A stretch of DNA of 64,000 bases from Siccirubricoccus sp. G192 (GCF_019084075.1 NZ_JAHREN010000001.1:3321501-3385500); one strand, 5' to 3'. Numbered from the stretch's first letter, positions 54,532-64,000 are shown. Numbers and translations are program-made. The notes: generated by a model from the letters alone, not told the origin.

Positions 54532-55856
54532 CAGCCCTCCCCTCCCTCGGGCGCCACCGCCCCTGCATAGGGCACGTTGCGGCCGCCATAGCGCCGCACC
54601 CGGATATTGGCCTGTTCCGCATGGCCCGCGAAGCCCTCCAGCATGCAGAGCCGGGAGCAGATGCTGCCGATCGTGGCAGAGGCTGCATCGGTCAGCACCC
54701 GCTGGTAGGTGACGGTCTTCAGGAATTTGCCCACCCAGAGCCCGCCGGTATAGCGCGCCGCGCCCTGGGTCGGCAGGGTGTGGTTGGTGCCGATGACCTT
54801 GTCGCCGAAGGCGACATTGGTGCGGGGCCCGAGGAACAGCGCGCCATAATTCGTCATGCCTCGTAGGAAGAAGTCATCGTCCCGCGTCATCACCTGCACA
54901 TGCTCGCTGGCGATGCGGTTGGCCTCGTGCAGCATCTCCTCCAGCCCGTCGCAGAGGATGACCTCGCCATAGTCGCGCCAGGACTGGCGGGCGATCTCCG
55001 CGGTGGGCAGGATGCCGAGCAGCCGCTCCACCTCCGCCATGGTCTCCCGCCCCAGCTTCTCGCTGTCGGTGAGCAGGATGGCGGGCGAGGTCGGGCCATG
55101 CTCCGCCTGGCCGAGCAGGTCGGTGGCGCAAAGCTCGGCATCCACGGTGTCGTCGGCGATGACCAATGTCTCGGTCGGGCCGGCAAACAGGTCGATGCCG
55201 ACACGGCCATAGAGCTGCCGCTTCGCTTCCGCGACGAAGGCATTGCCGGGGCCGACCAGCATGTCCACCGCCGGAATGCTCGCGGTGCCGAGCGCCATGG
55301 CCCCCACCGCCTGCACGCCGCCGAGGCAATAGATCACGTCGGCCCCCGCCAGATGCTGCGCCGCGACGATGGCCGGCGCCGGCCTGCCCTGGTAGGGCGG
55401 CGCGCAGGTGATGATACGCGGCACGCCCGCCACCTTGGCCGTCACCACCGACATATGCGCCGAGGCCAGCAACGGATATTTCCCGCCCGGCACGTAGCAG
55501 CCGATGGAATTCACCGGGATGTTCCTGTGCCCCAGCACCACGCCCGGCAGCGTCTCCACCTCGATGTCGCGCAGCGCGGCCTTCTGGTGCTCGGCGAAAT
55601 TGCGCACCTGCGCCTGGGCGAAGCGGATATCCTCCAGGTCCTGGCCGGTGAGCTGGCCCAGGCAGTCCTGGATCTCGGCATCGGTGAGCCGGTAGTCCTC
55701 GCGGTCCCAGCCATCGAATTTCACCGAGTATTCGCGCACCGCCACATCGCCGCGCCTGGCGATATCGGCCAGCAGCGCCTCCACGGTGGCGCGTACCTTC
55801 GCATCGGCCGCGGCCTTGTCGGCGGCGGGGATGCTGGATTTCAGATGCCTGGCCAT
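54531..55856 (-). CDS. HisD-family dehydrogenase (histidinol or sulfopropanediol type)
   Basis: 441 residues. Four-electron NAD-dependent alcohol dehydrogenase family. The zinc ligands QAEHG, Asp in [13 protein letters not shown] and His in [13 protein letters not shown], and the catalytic Glu-His in IASEHVQVM, are all kept. The segments [20 protein letters not shown] and [20 protein letters not shown] resemble the HpsN (sulfopropanediol dehydrogenase) branch more than biosynthetic HisD, and no his genes are adjacent. So a catabolic diol or amino-alcohol substrate is likely. The start at 55856 begins [13 protein letters not shown]. Confidence 0.88.
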   Translation of the reverse strand: MARHLKSSIPAADKAAADAKVRATVEALLADIARRGDVAVREYSVKFDGWDREDYRLTDAEIQDCLGQLTGQDLEDIRFAQAQVRNFAEHQKAALRDIEVETLPGVVLGHRNIPVNSIGCYVPGGKYPLLASAHMSVVTAKVAGVPRIITCAPPYQGRPAPAIVAAQHLAGADVIYCLGGVQAVGAMALGTASIPAVDMLVGPGNAFVAEAKRQLYGRVGIDLFAGPTETLVIADDTVDAELCATDLLGQAEHGPTSPAILLTDSEKLGRETMAEVERLLGILPTAEIARQSWRDYGEVILCDGLEEMLHEANRIASEHVQVMTRDDDFFLRGMTNYGALFLGPRTNVAFGDKVIGTNHTLPTQGAARYTGGLWVGKFLKTVTYQRVLTDAASATIGSICSRLCMLEGFAGHAEQANIRVRRYGGRNVPYAGAVAPEGGEG

Positions 55857-55867
55857 GAGCCTCTCCC

Positions 55868-56653
55868 TTATTCCGCGGTCCAGCCGCCATCCACCAACAG
55901 CGAGGCGCCGGTCATCAGCGCCGAAGCGTCCGAGGCCAGGAACACCACCGGCCCCATCAGGTCCTGCACCTGGCCGAGGCGGCCGAGCTTGATCTTCGAC
56001 AGCACCCAGTCCCGGAACTCCGGCTTCTCGAAGAAGGGCCGGGTCAGCGGCGTCTCGATGAAGGTGGGGCAAAGCGTATTGGCGCGGATGCCATGGGGCG
56101 CGAGGTCGAGCGCCATCGCCCGGGTCCAGCCCTCCATCGCCCATTTCGAGGCGCAGTAGACGCTGCGGTTCGGCCCGCCGACATGCCCCATCTGCGAGGA
56201 GACGTTGATGATGGAGCCGCGCACTCCCTCCTCCCGCATCCGCCGCGCCACGGCCTGGGCGGCGAAGAAGGCGCCACGCAGGTTGAGGCCCATCACCGCG
56301 TCGAAATCCTCGGGCGTCACCTCGGCGAAGCTCACGGGGCGGTTGGTGCCGGCATTGTTGATCAGCGCGTGAAAGGCGGGCCGGCTGGCGATGGCCCGCC
56401 GCGTCGCTTCGACATCGCCGATATCGAGCACCAGTGTTGCGGCCTCGCCGCCGGCCGCTTGGATGGCCTCGGCCACTGCCTCGATTTCCCCGGCGCTGCG
56501 GGCCGCAAGGGTCACGGCCGCCCCCGATCCGGCCAGCGCAGCCGCCGCCGCCAGGCCGATCCCCCGCCCGGCGCCGGTCACCAGCGCCCGCCTGCCATCC
56601 AGCCGGAAGCTGGGCGTCTCTGGCAGGATCAGGGGTGCAGGCATGGGCGGCAT
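55868..56653 (-). CDS. Short-chain dehydrogenase/reductase
   Basis: 261 residues. [17 protein letters not shown] cofactor loop, [13 protein letters not shown], catalytic Ser in [23 protein letters not shown], and C-terminal [13 protein letters not shown]. Classical SDR with unknown substrate. It ends 11 bp before the HisD-like start, in the same operon. The first ATG (56653) is used, with a second three codons later also possible. Confidence 0.9.
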   Translation of the reverse strand: MPPMPAPLILPETPSFRLDGRRALVTGAGRGIGLAAAAALAGSGAAVTLAARSAGEIEAVAEAIQAAGGEAATLVLDIGDVEATRRAIASRPAFHALINNAGTNRPVSFAEVTPEDFDAVMGLNLRGAFFAAQAVARRMREEGVRGSIINVSSQMGHVGGPNRSVYCASKWAMEGWTRAMALDLAPHGIRANTLCPTFIETPLTRPFFEKPEFRDWVLSKIKLGRLGQVQDLMGPVVFLASDASALMTGASLLVDGGWTAE

Positions 56654-56702
56654 CCGTCGGTCCAGCGCAGGCTAGAGGCTTCCGGGCCTGCCGCCCATCC
56701 CC

Positions 56703-57587
56703 TCAGGCAAGGCCCTTGAGGCTGTCCAGCGCCGCCGCCACGGCCTGCCTGCCGGCCTCCGACAGCGGCGGCTGCGGCGGCAGCGGGTCGCCTACGGCGA
56801 AGCCCTGGATCTGCAGCGCGCCCTTGATGCAGGCGGCGAGGGAATGCGCGGCGAACAACTCGTTCAGGCGCCAGAGCACCCGCTGCAGCGCCATCGCCTC
56901 CGGCCAGCGCCCAGCCTTGCAAAGCTCGTAGAGCCGCACACTCTCCCGCGGGATCACGCAGGCAGGGCCGGCCATCCAGCCGACGCCGCCGATCAGCATG
57001 ACGGCGGCCGGGATATGCGCGGAGGCGGCGAAGACCTCCAGCCTGCCCTCCACCCGGTTCAGGATCGAGAGCAGCCGGCCGGTATTGTTCGAGGCGTCCT
57101 TGATGCCGACGATGCGGGGGTGGCGCGACAGCGCCTCGATCGCCGGCAGCGAGAGATCGGAGCGCTGGAACATGGGGTTGGTGTAGAGCACCACCGGCAG
57201 CGGCGTCGCCTCCGCTATGGCCTGGAAATAGCTGATGACCCCGGCTTCCGGCACCGGGAAATAGGCTTCCATGATGGCCAGGATGCCATCCGCGCCGATC
57301 GCTGCGTAGTCCCGCACCTGGCGCACCGCATCCGCCGTGGTGGTGGCGGCCACCCCGGCCACCACCGGGACCCGGCGCGCCGCCTGGTCCACCACCACCT
57401 CGACGATGCGGCGGCGCTGGGATGCGTCCAGATAGGCGAATTCGCCGGTGCTGCCGAGCGGTGTCAGCCCATGCACGCCGCTGGCGATCAGGTGATCCAC
57501 CAGCCGCCGCAATCCCGCTTCGAGCACCGAACCATCGGGCGCGATGGGGGAGACGAGATAGGGGAAGACGCCATGAAAGCCGCTCAT
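56703..57587 (-). CDS. Dihydrodipicolinate synthase/N-acetylneuraminate lyase family aldolase
   Basis: 294 residues, class I aldolase TIM barrel. [15 protein letters not shown] substrate loop, catalytic Tyr in [10 protein letters not shown] and Schiff-base Lys in [11 protein letters not shown]. Biosynthetic DapA is unlikely because the gene heads a catabolic operon. It more probably makes or breaks a pyruvate adduct. Its product 2-oxo acid might feed the oxaloacetate-decarboxylase-like enzyme downstream (inference). Confidence 0.88.
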   Translation of the reverse strand: MSGFHGVFPYLVSPIAPDGSVLEAGLRRLVDHLIASGVHGLTPLGSTGEFAYLDASQRRRIVEVVVDQAARRVPVVAGVAATTTADAVRQVRDYAAIGADGILAIMEAYFPVPEAGVISYFQAIAEATPLPVVLYTNPMFQRSDLSLPAIEALSRHPRIVGIKDASNNTGRLLSILNRVEGRLEVFAASAHIPAAVMLIGGVGWMAGPACVIPRESVRLYELCKAGRWPEAMALQRVLWRLNELFAAHSLAACIKGALQIQGFAVGDPLPPQPPLSEAGRQAVAAALDSLKGLA

Positions 57588-57683
57588 GGGGCGGAGACTA
57601 GCGCACCCCGCCGCGCGGTCCAGGCCCTACCGGGACCACCAGGCAGTTCCGATAAGCCCGGCAAACTCGCCACGAGGAAGCCG

Positions 57684-58439
57684 CTATTCCAGCAGCAGGT
57701 CGCGCAACGCGGCCAGCCGAGGCGCATCGAGGCCGAGCCCCTGTTCCAGCAGCAGGGGCAGCGAGCCGTGGCTCTCGATCGCCGCATCGAGCGCCGCCTC
57801 CAGCAGGGCGGGATGCGTCGCGTAGAGCGCCTCCGCCAGGGGCTTGGGCGTAGCGTCCGGCAGGGCGTAGTCGCGCCGCCACAACCGGTCCGTTGCCGTG
57901 TAGTCCTCCAGCACCGTGGCCCGGCTGGCGCCAAGCGCCGTCAGGATCAGCGCCGCGCCGAGCCCGGTGCGGTCCTTGCCGGCGGAGCAATGCAGCAGCA
58001 ACGCATGCCTCTCCGGCTGCAGCAGCAGTTCGAACATGCGGCGATAGGCGCCGAGGAAGCGCATGGCGTAGTCGAGATAGGCGCGGCGCAGCAGATCGAC
58101 CACATCCTCGCCGGTGGACTGCTCCCGCCGCATCAGGTCGCGGAGCGAGGCGCCGACGGTGGGCTCGATCGCCACCGAAACCCGCTCGGCACCGGCGGGC
58201 AGCCGGGAGGGGTGCTGCGCCGCCTCGCGCTCCCCGCGCAGGTCGCAGATGGTGCGCAGCCCGAGCCCAGCCACGATCTCCGCATCCCGCGGCGTCAGTT
58301 GCGCCAGGGTGGCGGAACGGAAGACGACGCCATGCCGGACCCGCCGCCCGTCCAGCGCCGGCCAGCCGCCGAGATCGCGGAGGTTGGAGGCACCCTCCAG
58401 CGGAATGGCATGTGGCAGGCTGGAGGGGCTGGGGAGCAC
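57684..58439 (-). CDS. Tyrosine/serine phosphatase-like protein
   Basis: 251 residues from a GTG at 58439. Phosphatase of the Y_phosphatase3 type with P-loop HCSAGKDRTGLGAAL (Cys-x5-Arg), general-acid region before it and N-terminal ASNLRDLGGWPALDGRRVR, which is characteristic. Substrate, protein or phospholipid, unknown. The start is uncertain; an ATG is not available at the right place. Confidence 0.8.
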   Translation of the reverse strand: MLPSPSSLPHAIPLEGASNLRDLGGWPALDGRRVRHGVVFRSATLAQLTPRDAEIVAGLGLRTICDLRGEREAAQHPSRLPAGAERVSVAIEPTVGASLRDLMRREQSTGEDVVDLLRRAYLDYAMRFLGAYRRMFELLLQPERHALLLHCSAGKDRTGLGAALILTALGASRATVLEDYTATDRLWRRDYALPDATPKPLAEALYATHPALLEAALDAAIESHGSLPLLLEQGLGLDAPRLAALRDLLLE

Positions 58440-58622
58440 GGCGATGGGCCTTCTCGAGAGAGAACCGCTTCTAGCACCGGATCTCCGCAAGGGCAGAGTC
58501 GCCCCGAAAATCCCCCCCGCTCGCCTTGACGGCGGGGGGATGCGCTGCGGACAATCGCCGCCAACCGGTGCCGCTCCCTGCGGGCGGCGCCGCAACCCGG
58601 CTTCCAGGAGGATTCCCGAGAC

Positions 58623-59414
58623 ATGCCATCCGCAACCCTGTTCGACCTGACCGGCAAGGTCGCCATCGTCACCGGCGGCTCCCGCGGGATCGGCCGCGCC
58701 ATTGCCGAGCGCCTGGCGGAGCATGGCGCCAAGGTGGTCGTCTCCTCCCGCAAGCTCGATGCCTGCCAGGTGGTGGTGGATGCCATCGCCGCGAAGGGCG
58801 GCGAGGCCGTGGCCATGGCCTGCAACATCGGCCGCAAGCCGGAATTGCAGGCGCTGGCGGACGCGGCCATGGCCCGCTGGGGCGGCGTCGATATCCTGGT
58901 CTGCAACGCCGCCATCAATCCGCATTTCGGCCCCGCCATGGGCATCGCGGACGAGATCTTCGACAAGATGATGGCGACCAATGTGAAGTCGAACATGTGG
59001 CTGAGCCATATGTGCATCCCCAGCATGGAGAAGCGCGGCGGCGGCGCGATCGTCATCGTCTCCTCGATCGGTGGCTACAAGGGCTCGGTCAATCTGGGGA
59101 CCTATGCCATCACCAAGGCGGCGGATCTGCAATTGGCGCGGAACCTGGCGGTGGAGTGGGGCCCGAAGAACATCCGGGTCAATTGCATCGCTCCCGGCCT
59201 GATCCGCACCGATTTCGCCCGGGCGCTGTGGGAGGACCCGGTGAACTACAAGAAGCGGACGCGCGACACGCCGCTGAAGCGCATCGGCGAGCCGGACGAG
59301 ATCGCCGGCGCCGCGGTCTTCCTGGCCAGCCCTGCGGGCAGCTTCATGACCGGGCAGAGCATGATTATCGATGGCGGCGTGCTGGCCGGCGCACCTGCCA
59401 ACGCCGACGACTGA
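58623..59414 (+). CDS. Short-chain dehydrogenase/reductase
   Basis: 263 residues. IVTGGSRGIGRAIAERL, CNAAINPHFG, catalytic VSSIGGYKGSVNLGTYAITKA and GQSMIIDGGVLAG. AGGAGG lies 11 bases before the ATG. It was followed by a Bug receptor gene that is now a relic, suggesting a former receptor-enzyme pair. Divergent from the phosphatase gene. Confidence 0.92.
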   Translation: MPSATLFDLTGKVAIVTGGSRGIGRAIAERLAEHGAKVVVSSRKLDACQVVVDAIAAKGGEAVAMACNIGRKPELQALADAAMARWGGVDILVCNAAINPHFGPAMGIADEIFDKMMATNVKSNMWLSHMCIPSMEKRGGGAIVIVSSIGGYKGSVNLGTYAITKAADLQLARNLAVEWGPKNIRVNCIAPGLIRTDFARALWEDPVNYKKRTRDTPLKRIGEPDEIAGAAVFLASPAGSFMTGQSMIIDGGVLAGAPANADD

Positions 59415-59446
59415 GCCCGGCATCCCTCGCCAGGCCGAGAAGGACC

Positions 59447-59965
59447 ATGGGCAGGGCAATGCGCCGGCGGCTACCTGCCACGGCACTTGCCGCCCTGCCC
59501 CTGGCTCCGGCTGCTGCCCAATGTCCAGTCCAGGTCCCTGGCCCAACCGGTTGTGGCAGGGCAGCCAGGGCCGTTGCTCGACCATCCGGCGGTAGCGGAG
59601 AACCTGCCCGGCGCCATCATCCATGTTCCGACCAGCAACGCCGGATGGCATGCGCTGCCGGGATCCGCAGGGCCGCTGGCGCTCGACGCGTGCCGTAACG
59701 CACCATGCGCTTCGACAGCCGTACGGCCTTCACGCCGGTTGTGCTGATCGCCACCGTCCCGAATATGGCCGTGCCCCCGATCCCGGCGGCAACAGCCGGG
59801 ACGCCGGAGCCGGTCATCGCGTGGCTGAACCGGGCGGTGGCATGCCATCCTGATCCGGCCCGAGGCGCGGCGCGCCCTGTCCAGCCAGGCGGCGATACCC
59901 GGCGGCGGCAATCCCGGGGAGCCTGGCAGACTGATCCTGCGGAAGGGCGGCTGCCCGCCGCGCGG
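59447..59965 (+). pseudogene. Decayed Bug/TctC receptor gene
   Basis: Fragments of a Bug receptor in all three frames in the right order. An N-terminal signal-like MRRRLPATALAALPLAPAAAQ; near 59535-59625 AQPVVAGQPG and AENLPGAIIHV, echoing the family GQPVVVENRPGA segment; from 59705 RTAFTPVVLIATVPNMAV, which matches the family's domain-one strand; EPVIAWLNRAVA, then in the next frame PEARRALSSQAAIPGGGNP, the family C-terminus. Several indels and lost segments show true decay, unlike the single-base breaks elsewhere. Confidence 0.75.
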
Positions 59966-60430
59966 AGGCCACCGCCGGTTTCCAGCCAGAGCAGGCACCC
60001 GTGGCGGGCCTAATGCCTGCGGTTTCGAACACCGTTCCGGCACTGCTCAGACCGGCGAAAAGCCGATTCACCGCACCTGCCCAGTGCTGCCGGAGGTCGC
60101 TTCCGCCTTCCATGAAACATTTTAAGACATTCGGGCAAGATGCCAATCCCGTGGTGCGAAGGATCAATGTGCATCTTCCTGGCGCATGAAGCCGGTCAAG
60201 CAGCGGCACCGCGCGGTATTATTGGCAACCGCGCGCCCTCTGATACGTTACACCGGTGCAGAACGCCCCCTTGCGGTCCTGCGCGTTGCCGCGCGCCGCA
60301 TTGCCCCCAAGCGATTTGCTTTATACAGCACCGCGGTGCGCCGCAGCAATAAAAGTTTACCGCAGCGGCCCTGAGCAATGAGCATCCTGTTGGCGTTGCG
60401 CTGATGATGGCAGTGCTTCAGGGGCGGCCG
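59966..60430. other. Upstream region of the prkA operon
   Basis: About 465 bp without a credible gene. It is less GC-rich than the surroundings (for example around 60110-60140 and 60300-60365) and probably holds the promoter of the prkA operon. I could not assign a specific sigma-factor motif with confidence. Confidence 0.4.
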
Positions 60431-62377
60431 ATGAACAGCATGCAGGATATCTTTTCCGACTATGCCCGTGCCTATGAGGCGCGGCGCGAGTCGGACATGT
60501 CGATTGCCGAGTATCTCGAGACGTGCCGGGCCGATCCGGGCGCCTATGCGACCGCGCCGGAACGGATCCTCCGGGCGATCGGCGAGCCGGAGGTGGTGGA
60601 TACGTCGAGGGATGCGCGGCTCGGCCGCATCTTCCTGAACCGCACGATCCGCATCTACCCTGCCTTCTCCGAATTCTTCGGCATGGAGGAGACGATCGAG
60701 CGGATCGTCGGCTTCTTCCGCCACGCCGCGCAGGGCCTCGAGGAGCGCAAGCAGATCCTCTATCTGCTCGGCCCCGTTGGCGGCGGCAAGTCGTCGCTCG
60801 CCGAGCGGCTCAAGGCGCTGATGGAAGCGGAGCCGGTCTATGTGCTGAAGGCGGGCGACCAGATGAGCCCGGTCTTCGAAACCCCGCTCGGCCTGTTCGA
60901 TCCCGAGCGCATGGGCGAGCTGCTGGAGGAACGCTATCGCGTGCCGCGCCGGCGGCTGACCGGGCTGATGAGCCCCTGGGCGCTGAAGCGGCTCGACGAG
61001 TTCGGCGGCGACATCTCGAAGTTCCGGGTGGCGAAGCTGCGGCCTTCCCGGCTGCGGCAGATCGCGGTGGCCAAGACCGAGCCCGGCGACGAGAATAACC
61101 AGGATATCTCCTCCCTCGTCGGCAAGGTCGATATCCGCAAGCTGGAGCTGTTCGGACAGAACGACCCGGATGCCTACAGCTTCTCGGGCGGGCTCAACCG
61201 CGCCAACCAAGGCATCCTCGGATTCGTCGAGATGTTCAAGGCGCCGATCAAGATGCTGCACCCCCTGCTGACCGCAACGCAGGAGGGGAACTACATGGGC
61301 ACCGAGAATATCGGCGCCATCCCCTTCCAGGGCATCATCCTGGCCCATTCCAACGAGGCGGAATGGCAGACCTTCCGCAACAACCGGAATAACGAAGCCT
61401 TCATCGACCGGATCTACGTCATCAAAGTGCCCTATTGCCTGCGGGTGACGGAGGAGCAGCGGATCTACGACAAGCTGGTGCGCAGTTCGGAACTCTCGGA
61501 GGCGCCCTGCGCCCCGGCGACGCTCGAGATGCTGGCGCGCTTCACCGTGCTGTCGCGCCTGAAGAAGCACGAGAACTCGAACCTCTACGCCAAGATGCGG
61601 GTCTATGACGGCGAGAGCCTGAAGGAGACGGACCCGCGCGCCAAGACGCTGCAGGAATACCGGGACGCGGCGGGGCCGGATGAGGGCATGGAGGGCGCCT
61701 CCACCCGCTTCGCCTTCAAGGTCCTGGCGGCGACCTTCAACTATGACACGACCGAAATCGCCGCTGACCCGGTGCATCTGATGTATGTGCTGGAACAGGC
61801 GATCCGGCGCGACCAGTATGCGGACGAGGTCGAGAAGCGTTACCTGGAATTCATCAAGGCCGAACTGGCGCCACGCTATGCTGAATTCATCGGCAACGAA
61901 ATCCAGAAGGCTTATCTGGAGAGTTATTCCGATTATGGCCAGAACCTGTTCGACCGCTACGTGGCCTATGCCGATGCCTGGGTCGAGGACATGGACTTCA
62001 AGGACCCCGATACCGGCCAGATGCTGAACCGCGAATTGCTGAACCAGGAGCTGACCAAGATCGAGAAACCGGCCGGCATCGCCAATCCCAAGGATTTCAG
62101 GAACGAAGTCGTCAAATTCGCGTTGCGGGCGCGAGCCAACCGTGGCGGCCGTAACCCGTCCTGGACGTCCTACGAAAAGATCAGGGAAGTGATCGAGCGG
62201 CGCATGTTCAGCCAGGTGGAGGATCTTCTGCCGGTAATCAGTTTCGGTTCCAAGAAGGATGGCGAAACCGAAAAGAAGCACAGCGAATTCGTGGCCCGCA
62301 TGACCGGGCGGGGCTATACAGAGCGCCAAGTGCGTCGATTGGTTGAATGGTACATGCGGGTCAAGCAGGCAGGCTAG
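60431..62377 (+). CDS. prkA: PrkA family serine protein kinase (YeaG)
   Basis: 648 residues from the ATG at 60431, which has AGGGGCGG upstream; two ATGs at 60404 and 60407 would add nine or eight residues. An AAA-type N-terminal domain contains Walker A LLGPVGGGKSSLAERL and SPVFETPLGLFD; a C-terminal kinase-like domain includes YLEFIKAELAPRYAEFIGNE-type segments. In enterobacteria YeaG acts in sustained nitrogen-starvation and other stress responses. First gene of prkA-yeaH-spoVR, the usual order. Confidence 0.95.
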   Translation: MNSMQDIFSDYARAYEARRESDMSIAEYLETCRADPGAYATAPERILRAIGEPEVVDTSRDARLGRIFLNRTIRIYPAFSEFFGMEETIERIVGFFRHAAQGLEERKQILYLLGPVGGGKSSLAERLKALMEAEPVYVLKAGDQMSPVFETPLGLFDPERMGELLEERYRVPRRRLTGLMSPWALKRLDEFGGDISKFRVAKLRPSRLRQIAVAKTEPGDENNQDISSLVGKVDIRKLELFGQNDPDAYSFSGGLNRANQGILGFVEMFKAPIKMLHPLLTATQEGNYMGTENIGAIPFQGIILAHSNEAEWQTFRNNRNNEAFIDRIYVIKVPYCLRVTEEQRIYDKLVRSSELSEAPCAPATLEMLARFTVLSRLKKHENSNLYAKMRVYDGESLKETDPRAKTLQEYRDAAGPDEGMEGASTRFAFKVLAATFNYDTTEIAADPVHLMYVLEQAIRRDQYADEVEKRYLEFIKAELAPRYAEFIGNEIQKAYLESYSDYGQNLFDRYVAYADAWVEDMDFKDPDTGQMLNRELLNQELTKIEKPAGIANPKDFRNEVVKFALRARANRGGRNPSWTSYEKIREVIERRMFSQVEDLLPVISFGSKKDGETEKKHSEFVARMTGRGYTERQVRRLVEWYMRVKQAG

Positions 62378-62409
62378 ACCCGGAACCCGGTCGCAAGGCA
62401 CGCCCCGCG

Positions 62410-63717
62410 ATGCAGATTCTCGACCGCCGCCTCAATCCGAGCGGCCGGAGCCTCCCCAACCGGCAGCGCTTCCTGCGCCGTGCCAAGGCGCTGGTGCAGG
62501 AAGCGGTGCGCGACGCCTCGGCGAAACGGGACATCCGCGGCGCCGATGCCGGCGGCGAGGTGACCATCCCGCTGCATGGCATCCGCGAGCCGACCTTCCA
62601 CCACGGCGGCGGTGGCCTGCGCGACCATGTGCTGCCGGGAAACAAGGAATACCGAGAGGGCGACGAGATTCCGCGCCCCCCTGGCGGCGGTGGCGGCGGG
62701 GGCGGCGACGAGGGCAGCCCCGACGGCGGCGGCGAGGATGCCTTCCGCTTCGTGCTGACACGCGAGGAGTTCCTCGACCTCTTCCTCGATGATCTCGAAC
62801 TGCCGGATCTCGCCAAGCGCCGGCTGGTGGAGGGTGCCGATCCGGCCTGGCACCGGGCCGGCTATTCGGTGGCCGGCTCGCCGGCCAACCTGGCGCTGTC
62901 GCGCACCATGCGGAACAGCCTGAGCCGCCGCATCGCGCTCCGCCGGCCGAAGCCGGAGGCGGTGGAGGCGTTGCAGGAGGCGATCGCCCTGCTGGAAGCC
63001 GAAGGCGGCGCGACGGAGGAGCTGCTGGCGCTCAGGGCGGAGCTGGAGCGGCAGCAGCGCCGCACGCAGCGCATCCCCTATATCGACCCGATCGATGTCC
63101 GCTACCGGCGCTTCGAGCCGGTGCCGCGGCCGGTGGCGCAGGCGGTGATGTTCTGCCTCATGGACGTCTCGGGCTCCATGACCGAGGACATGAAGGACCT
63201 GGCGAAGCGCTTCTATACGCTGCTCTATATTTTCCTGCAGCGCCGCTACAAGCATGTGGAGATCGTCTTCATCCGCCACACCCATGAAGCGTCCGAGGTG
63301 GACGAGGAAACCTTCTTCCACTCGCGCGAGACCGGCGGCACGCTGGTCTCCACGGCGCTGGAGGAGATGCGCAAGGTGGTTGCGGCCCGCTTCCCGCCGG
63401 CCGAATGGAACATATATGCAGCCCAGGCCTCGGATGGCGACAACGCGGCCGGCGACAGCCAGAAGACGGCGCACCTGCTGATCGACACCATCCTGCCGGC
63501 CTGCCAGTACTACGCCTATATCGAGGTCGGGCGGGATGGCGAGCACGGCATGCCCGGCTTCCCACGCGGCCCGACCGACCTCTGGCGCACCTATGAGGCG
63601 CTGGTCGCTGAGGGCGCGCCGATGGCCATGAAGAAGGTGCGCCACCGGCGCGACATCTTCCCGGTGTTCCGCGAGTTGTTCCAGCGCCGTGCGCCAGGCG
63701 AGGAGGCGCGTGCATGA
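62410..63717 (+). CDS. yeaH: DUF444 protein (YeaH)
   Basis: 435 residues from MQILDRRLNPSGRSLPNRQ. A low-complexity Gly-rich stretch (about 99-120) is followed by a von Willebrand A-like part with MIDAS-type LMDVSGSMTEDMKD. Also typical are IPYIDPIDVRYRRFEP and ETGGTLVSTALEEM. Cotranscribed with prkA and thought to act with it in stress adaptation. The true start follows prkA by 32 bp, and its stop overlaps the spoVR ATG as ATGA. Confidence 0.93.
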   Translation: MQILDRRLNPSGRSLPNRQRFLRRAKALVQEAVRDASAKRDIRGADAGGEVTIPLHGIREPTFHHGGGGLRDHVLPGNKEYREGDEIPRPPGGGGGGGGDEGSPDGGGEDAFRFVLTREEFLDLFLDDLELPDLAKRRLVEGADPAWHRAGYSVAGSPANLALSRTMRNSLSRRIALRRPKPEAVEALQEAIALLEAEGGATEELLALRAELERQQRRTQRIPYIDPIDVRYRRFEPVPRPVAQAVMFCLMDVSGSMTEDMKDLAKRFYTLLYIFLQRRYKHVEIVFIRHTHEASEVDEETFFHSRETGGTLVSTALEEMRKVVAARFPPAEWNIYAAQASDGDNAAGDSQKTAHLLIDTILPACQYYAYIEVGRDGEHGMPGFPRGPTDLWRTYEALVAEGAPMAMKKVRHRRDIFPVFRELFQRRAPGEEARA

Positions 63718-64000
63718 GCGAGGCCGCAACCGGCGACCGGCTGCTGTTCCAGGGCGCGGACTGGGATTTCGTCACCCTCCAGCGTATCCATGACGCCTGC
63801 GAGGAGATCGCGCTCGAGGAGCTTGGCCTGACCGTCTATCCGAACCGCATCGAGGTGATCGGCTCCGAGCAGATGCTGGACGCCTATGCCTCGGTCGGGC
63901 TGCCGCTGTTCTACCGGCACTGGTCCTTCGGCAAGCATTTCGCGCAGCACGAGGCGCTCTACCGCAAGGGCCTGCGTGGCTTGGCCTATGAGATCGTCAT
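63714..64000 (+). CDS. spoVR: SpoVR family protein (5' part)
   Basis: The first 95 residues are visible: DWDFVTLQRIHDACEEIA, LGLTVYPNRIEVIGSEQML and YRHWSFGKHFAQHEALYRKG, all characteristic of SpoVR. Named for a Bacillus sporulation gene, but widespread in non-spore-formers as the third gene of the prkA operon. The rest lies beyond the window. Confidence 0.93.
   Translation, partial: MSEAATGDRLLFQGADWDFVTLQRIHDACEEIALEELGLTVYPNRIEVIGSEQMLDAYASVGLPLFYRHWSFGKHFAQHEALYRKGLRGLAYEIV

Noticed and set aside
60248..62401. A 717-codon minus-strand frame opposite prkA
   Set aside because: Longer than prkA itself but without recognisable domains; prkA has all its family motifs.
1..64000. CRISPR arrays, prophage, integrons or a defence island
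   Set aside because: I saw no regularly spaced repeats, no cas, phage structural or integrase genes; the two nuclease-fold genes near 9 kb are not enough for a defence island.

Overview
The window is GC-rich, single-chromosome-type DNA from an alphaproteobacterium. The gene orders erpA / dgt-argS-SPOR-nagZ and pcm-tolC-popZ-valS are alphaproteobacterial, and PopZ is an alphaproteobacterial polarity factor. Very high GC together with many orphan Bug-type (TctC) solute receptors suggests Acetobacteraceae, for example a Roseomonas relative. The family assignment is inference; no 16S or ribosomal gene is present.

Layout. 1-9.8 kb: housekeeping (nagZ, SPOR protein, argS, dgt, erpA, xthA, small envelope proteins, ilvD), a broken Uma2-type nuclease gene and a GIY-YIG gene. 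9.8-15.6 kb: leftward operon pcm-tolC-popZ-valS. 15.7-17.3 kb: tRNA-Cys, tRNA-Asn and a gene-poor stretch. 17.3-18.1 kb: a PEP-CTERM protein gene behind a textbook sigma-54 promoter. 18.4-27.6 kb: a phosphonate C-P lyase locus (phnF and a PhnM paralog diverging from phnGHIJKLM, a DUF1045 2H phosphoesterase and an unknown gene, with phnN convergent). 27.7-45.3 kb: accessory catabolism built around seven Bug receptors, one TctAB permease and assorted enzymes (gamma-glutamyltransferase, MmgE/PrpD, flavin reductase, ring-cleavage-type dioxygenase, SDR, cyclase, amidohydrolase). 45.3-50.1 kb: pepN, an acyl-CoA dehydrogenase and an enoyl-CoA hydratase. 50.1-57.6 kb: a leftward catabolic operon (DHDPS-like, SDR, HisD-like, cytosine-deaminase-like, oxaloacetate-decarboxylase-like, FMN hydroxyacid oxidase) interrupted by an IS630-family element. 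57.7-60.4 kb: a tyrosine phosphatase, an SDR and the relic of another Bug receptor. 60.4-64 kb: the stress operon prkA-yeaH-spoVR, cut by the window edge.

At least 13 single-base frameshifts interrupt otherwise well-formed genes, including the essential argS and valS, and most lie in G/C or A/T homopolymers. In each affected gene a one-base correction (one per lesion) restores a full-length product, often ending in the expected 4-bp ATGA/GTGA overlap with its neighbour. I read these as sequencing or assembly indels, so coordinates are given for the whole gene.

The most interesting points are a C-P lyase operon that lacks phnP but carries a 2H phosphoesterase that could do the same chemistry; the sigma-54 promoter of the PEP-CTERM gene; an IS630 copy inserted exactly in the TA of a stop codon, so that its duplicated TA supplies the stop codons of both the host gene and the transposase; and the excess of orphan Bug receptors.
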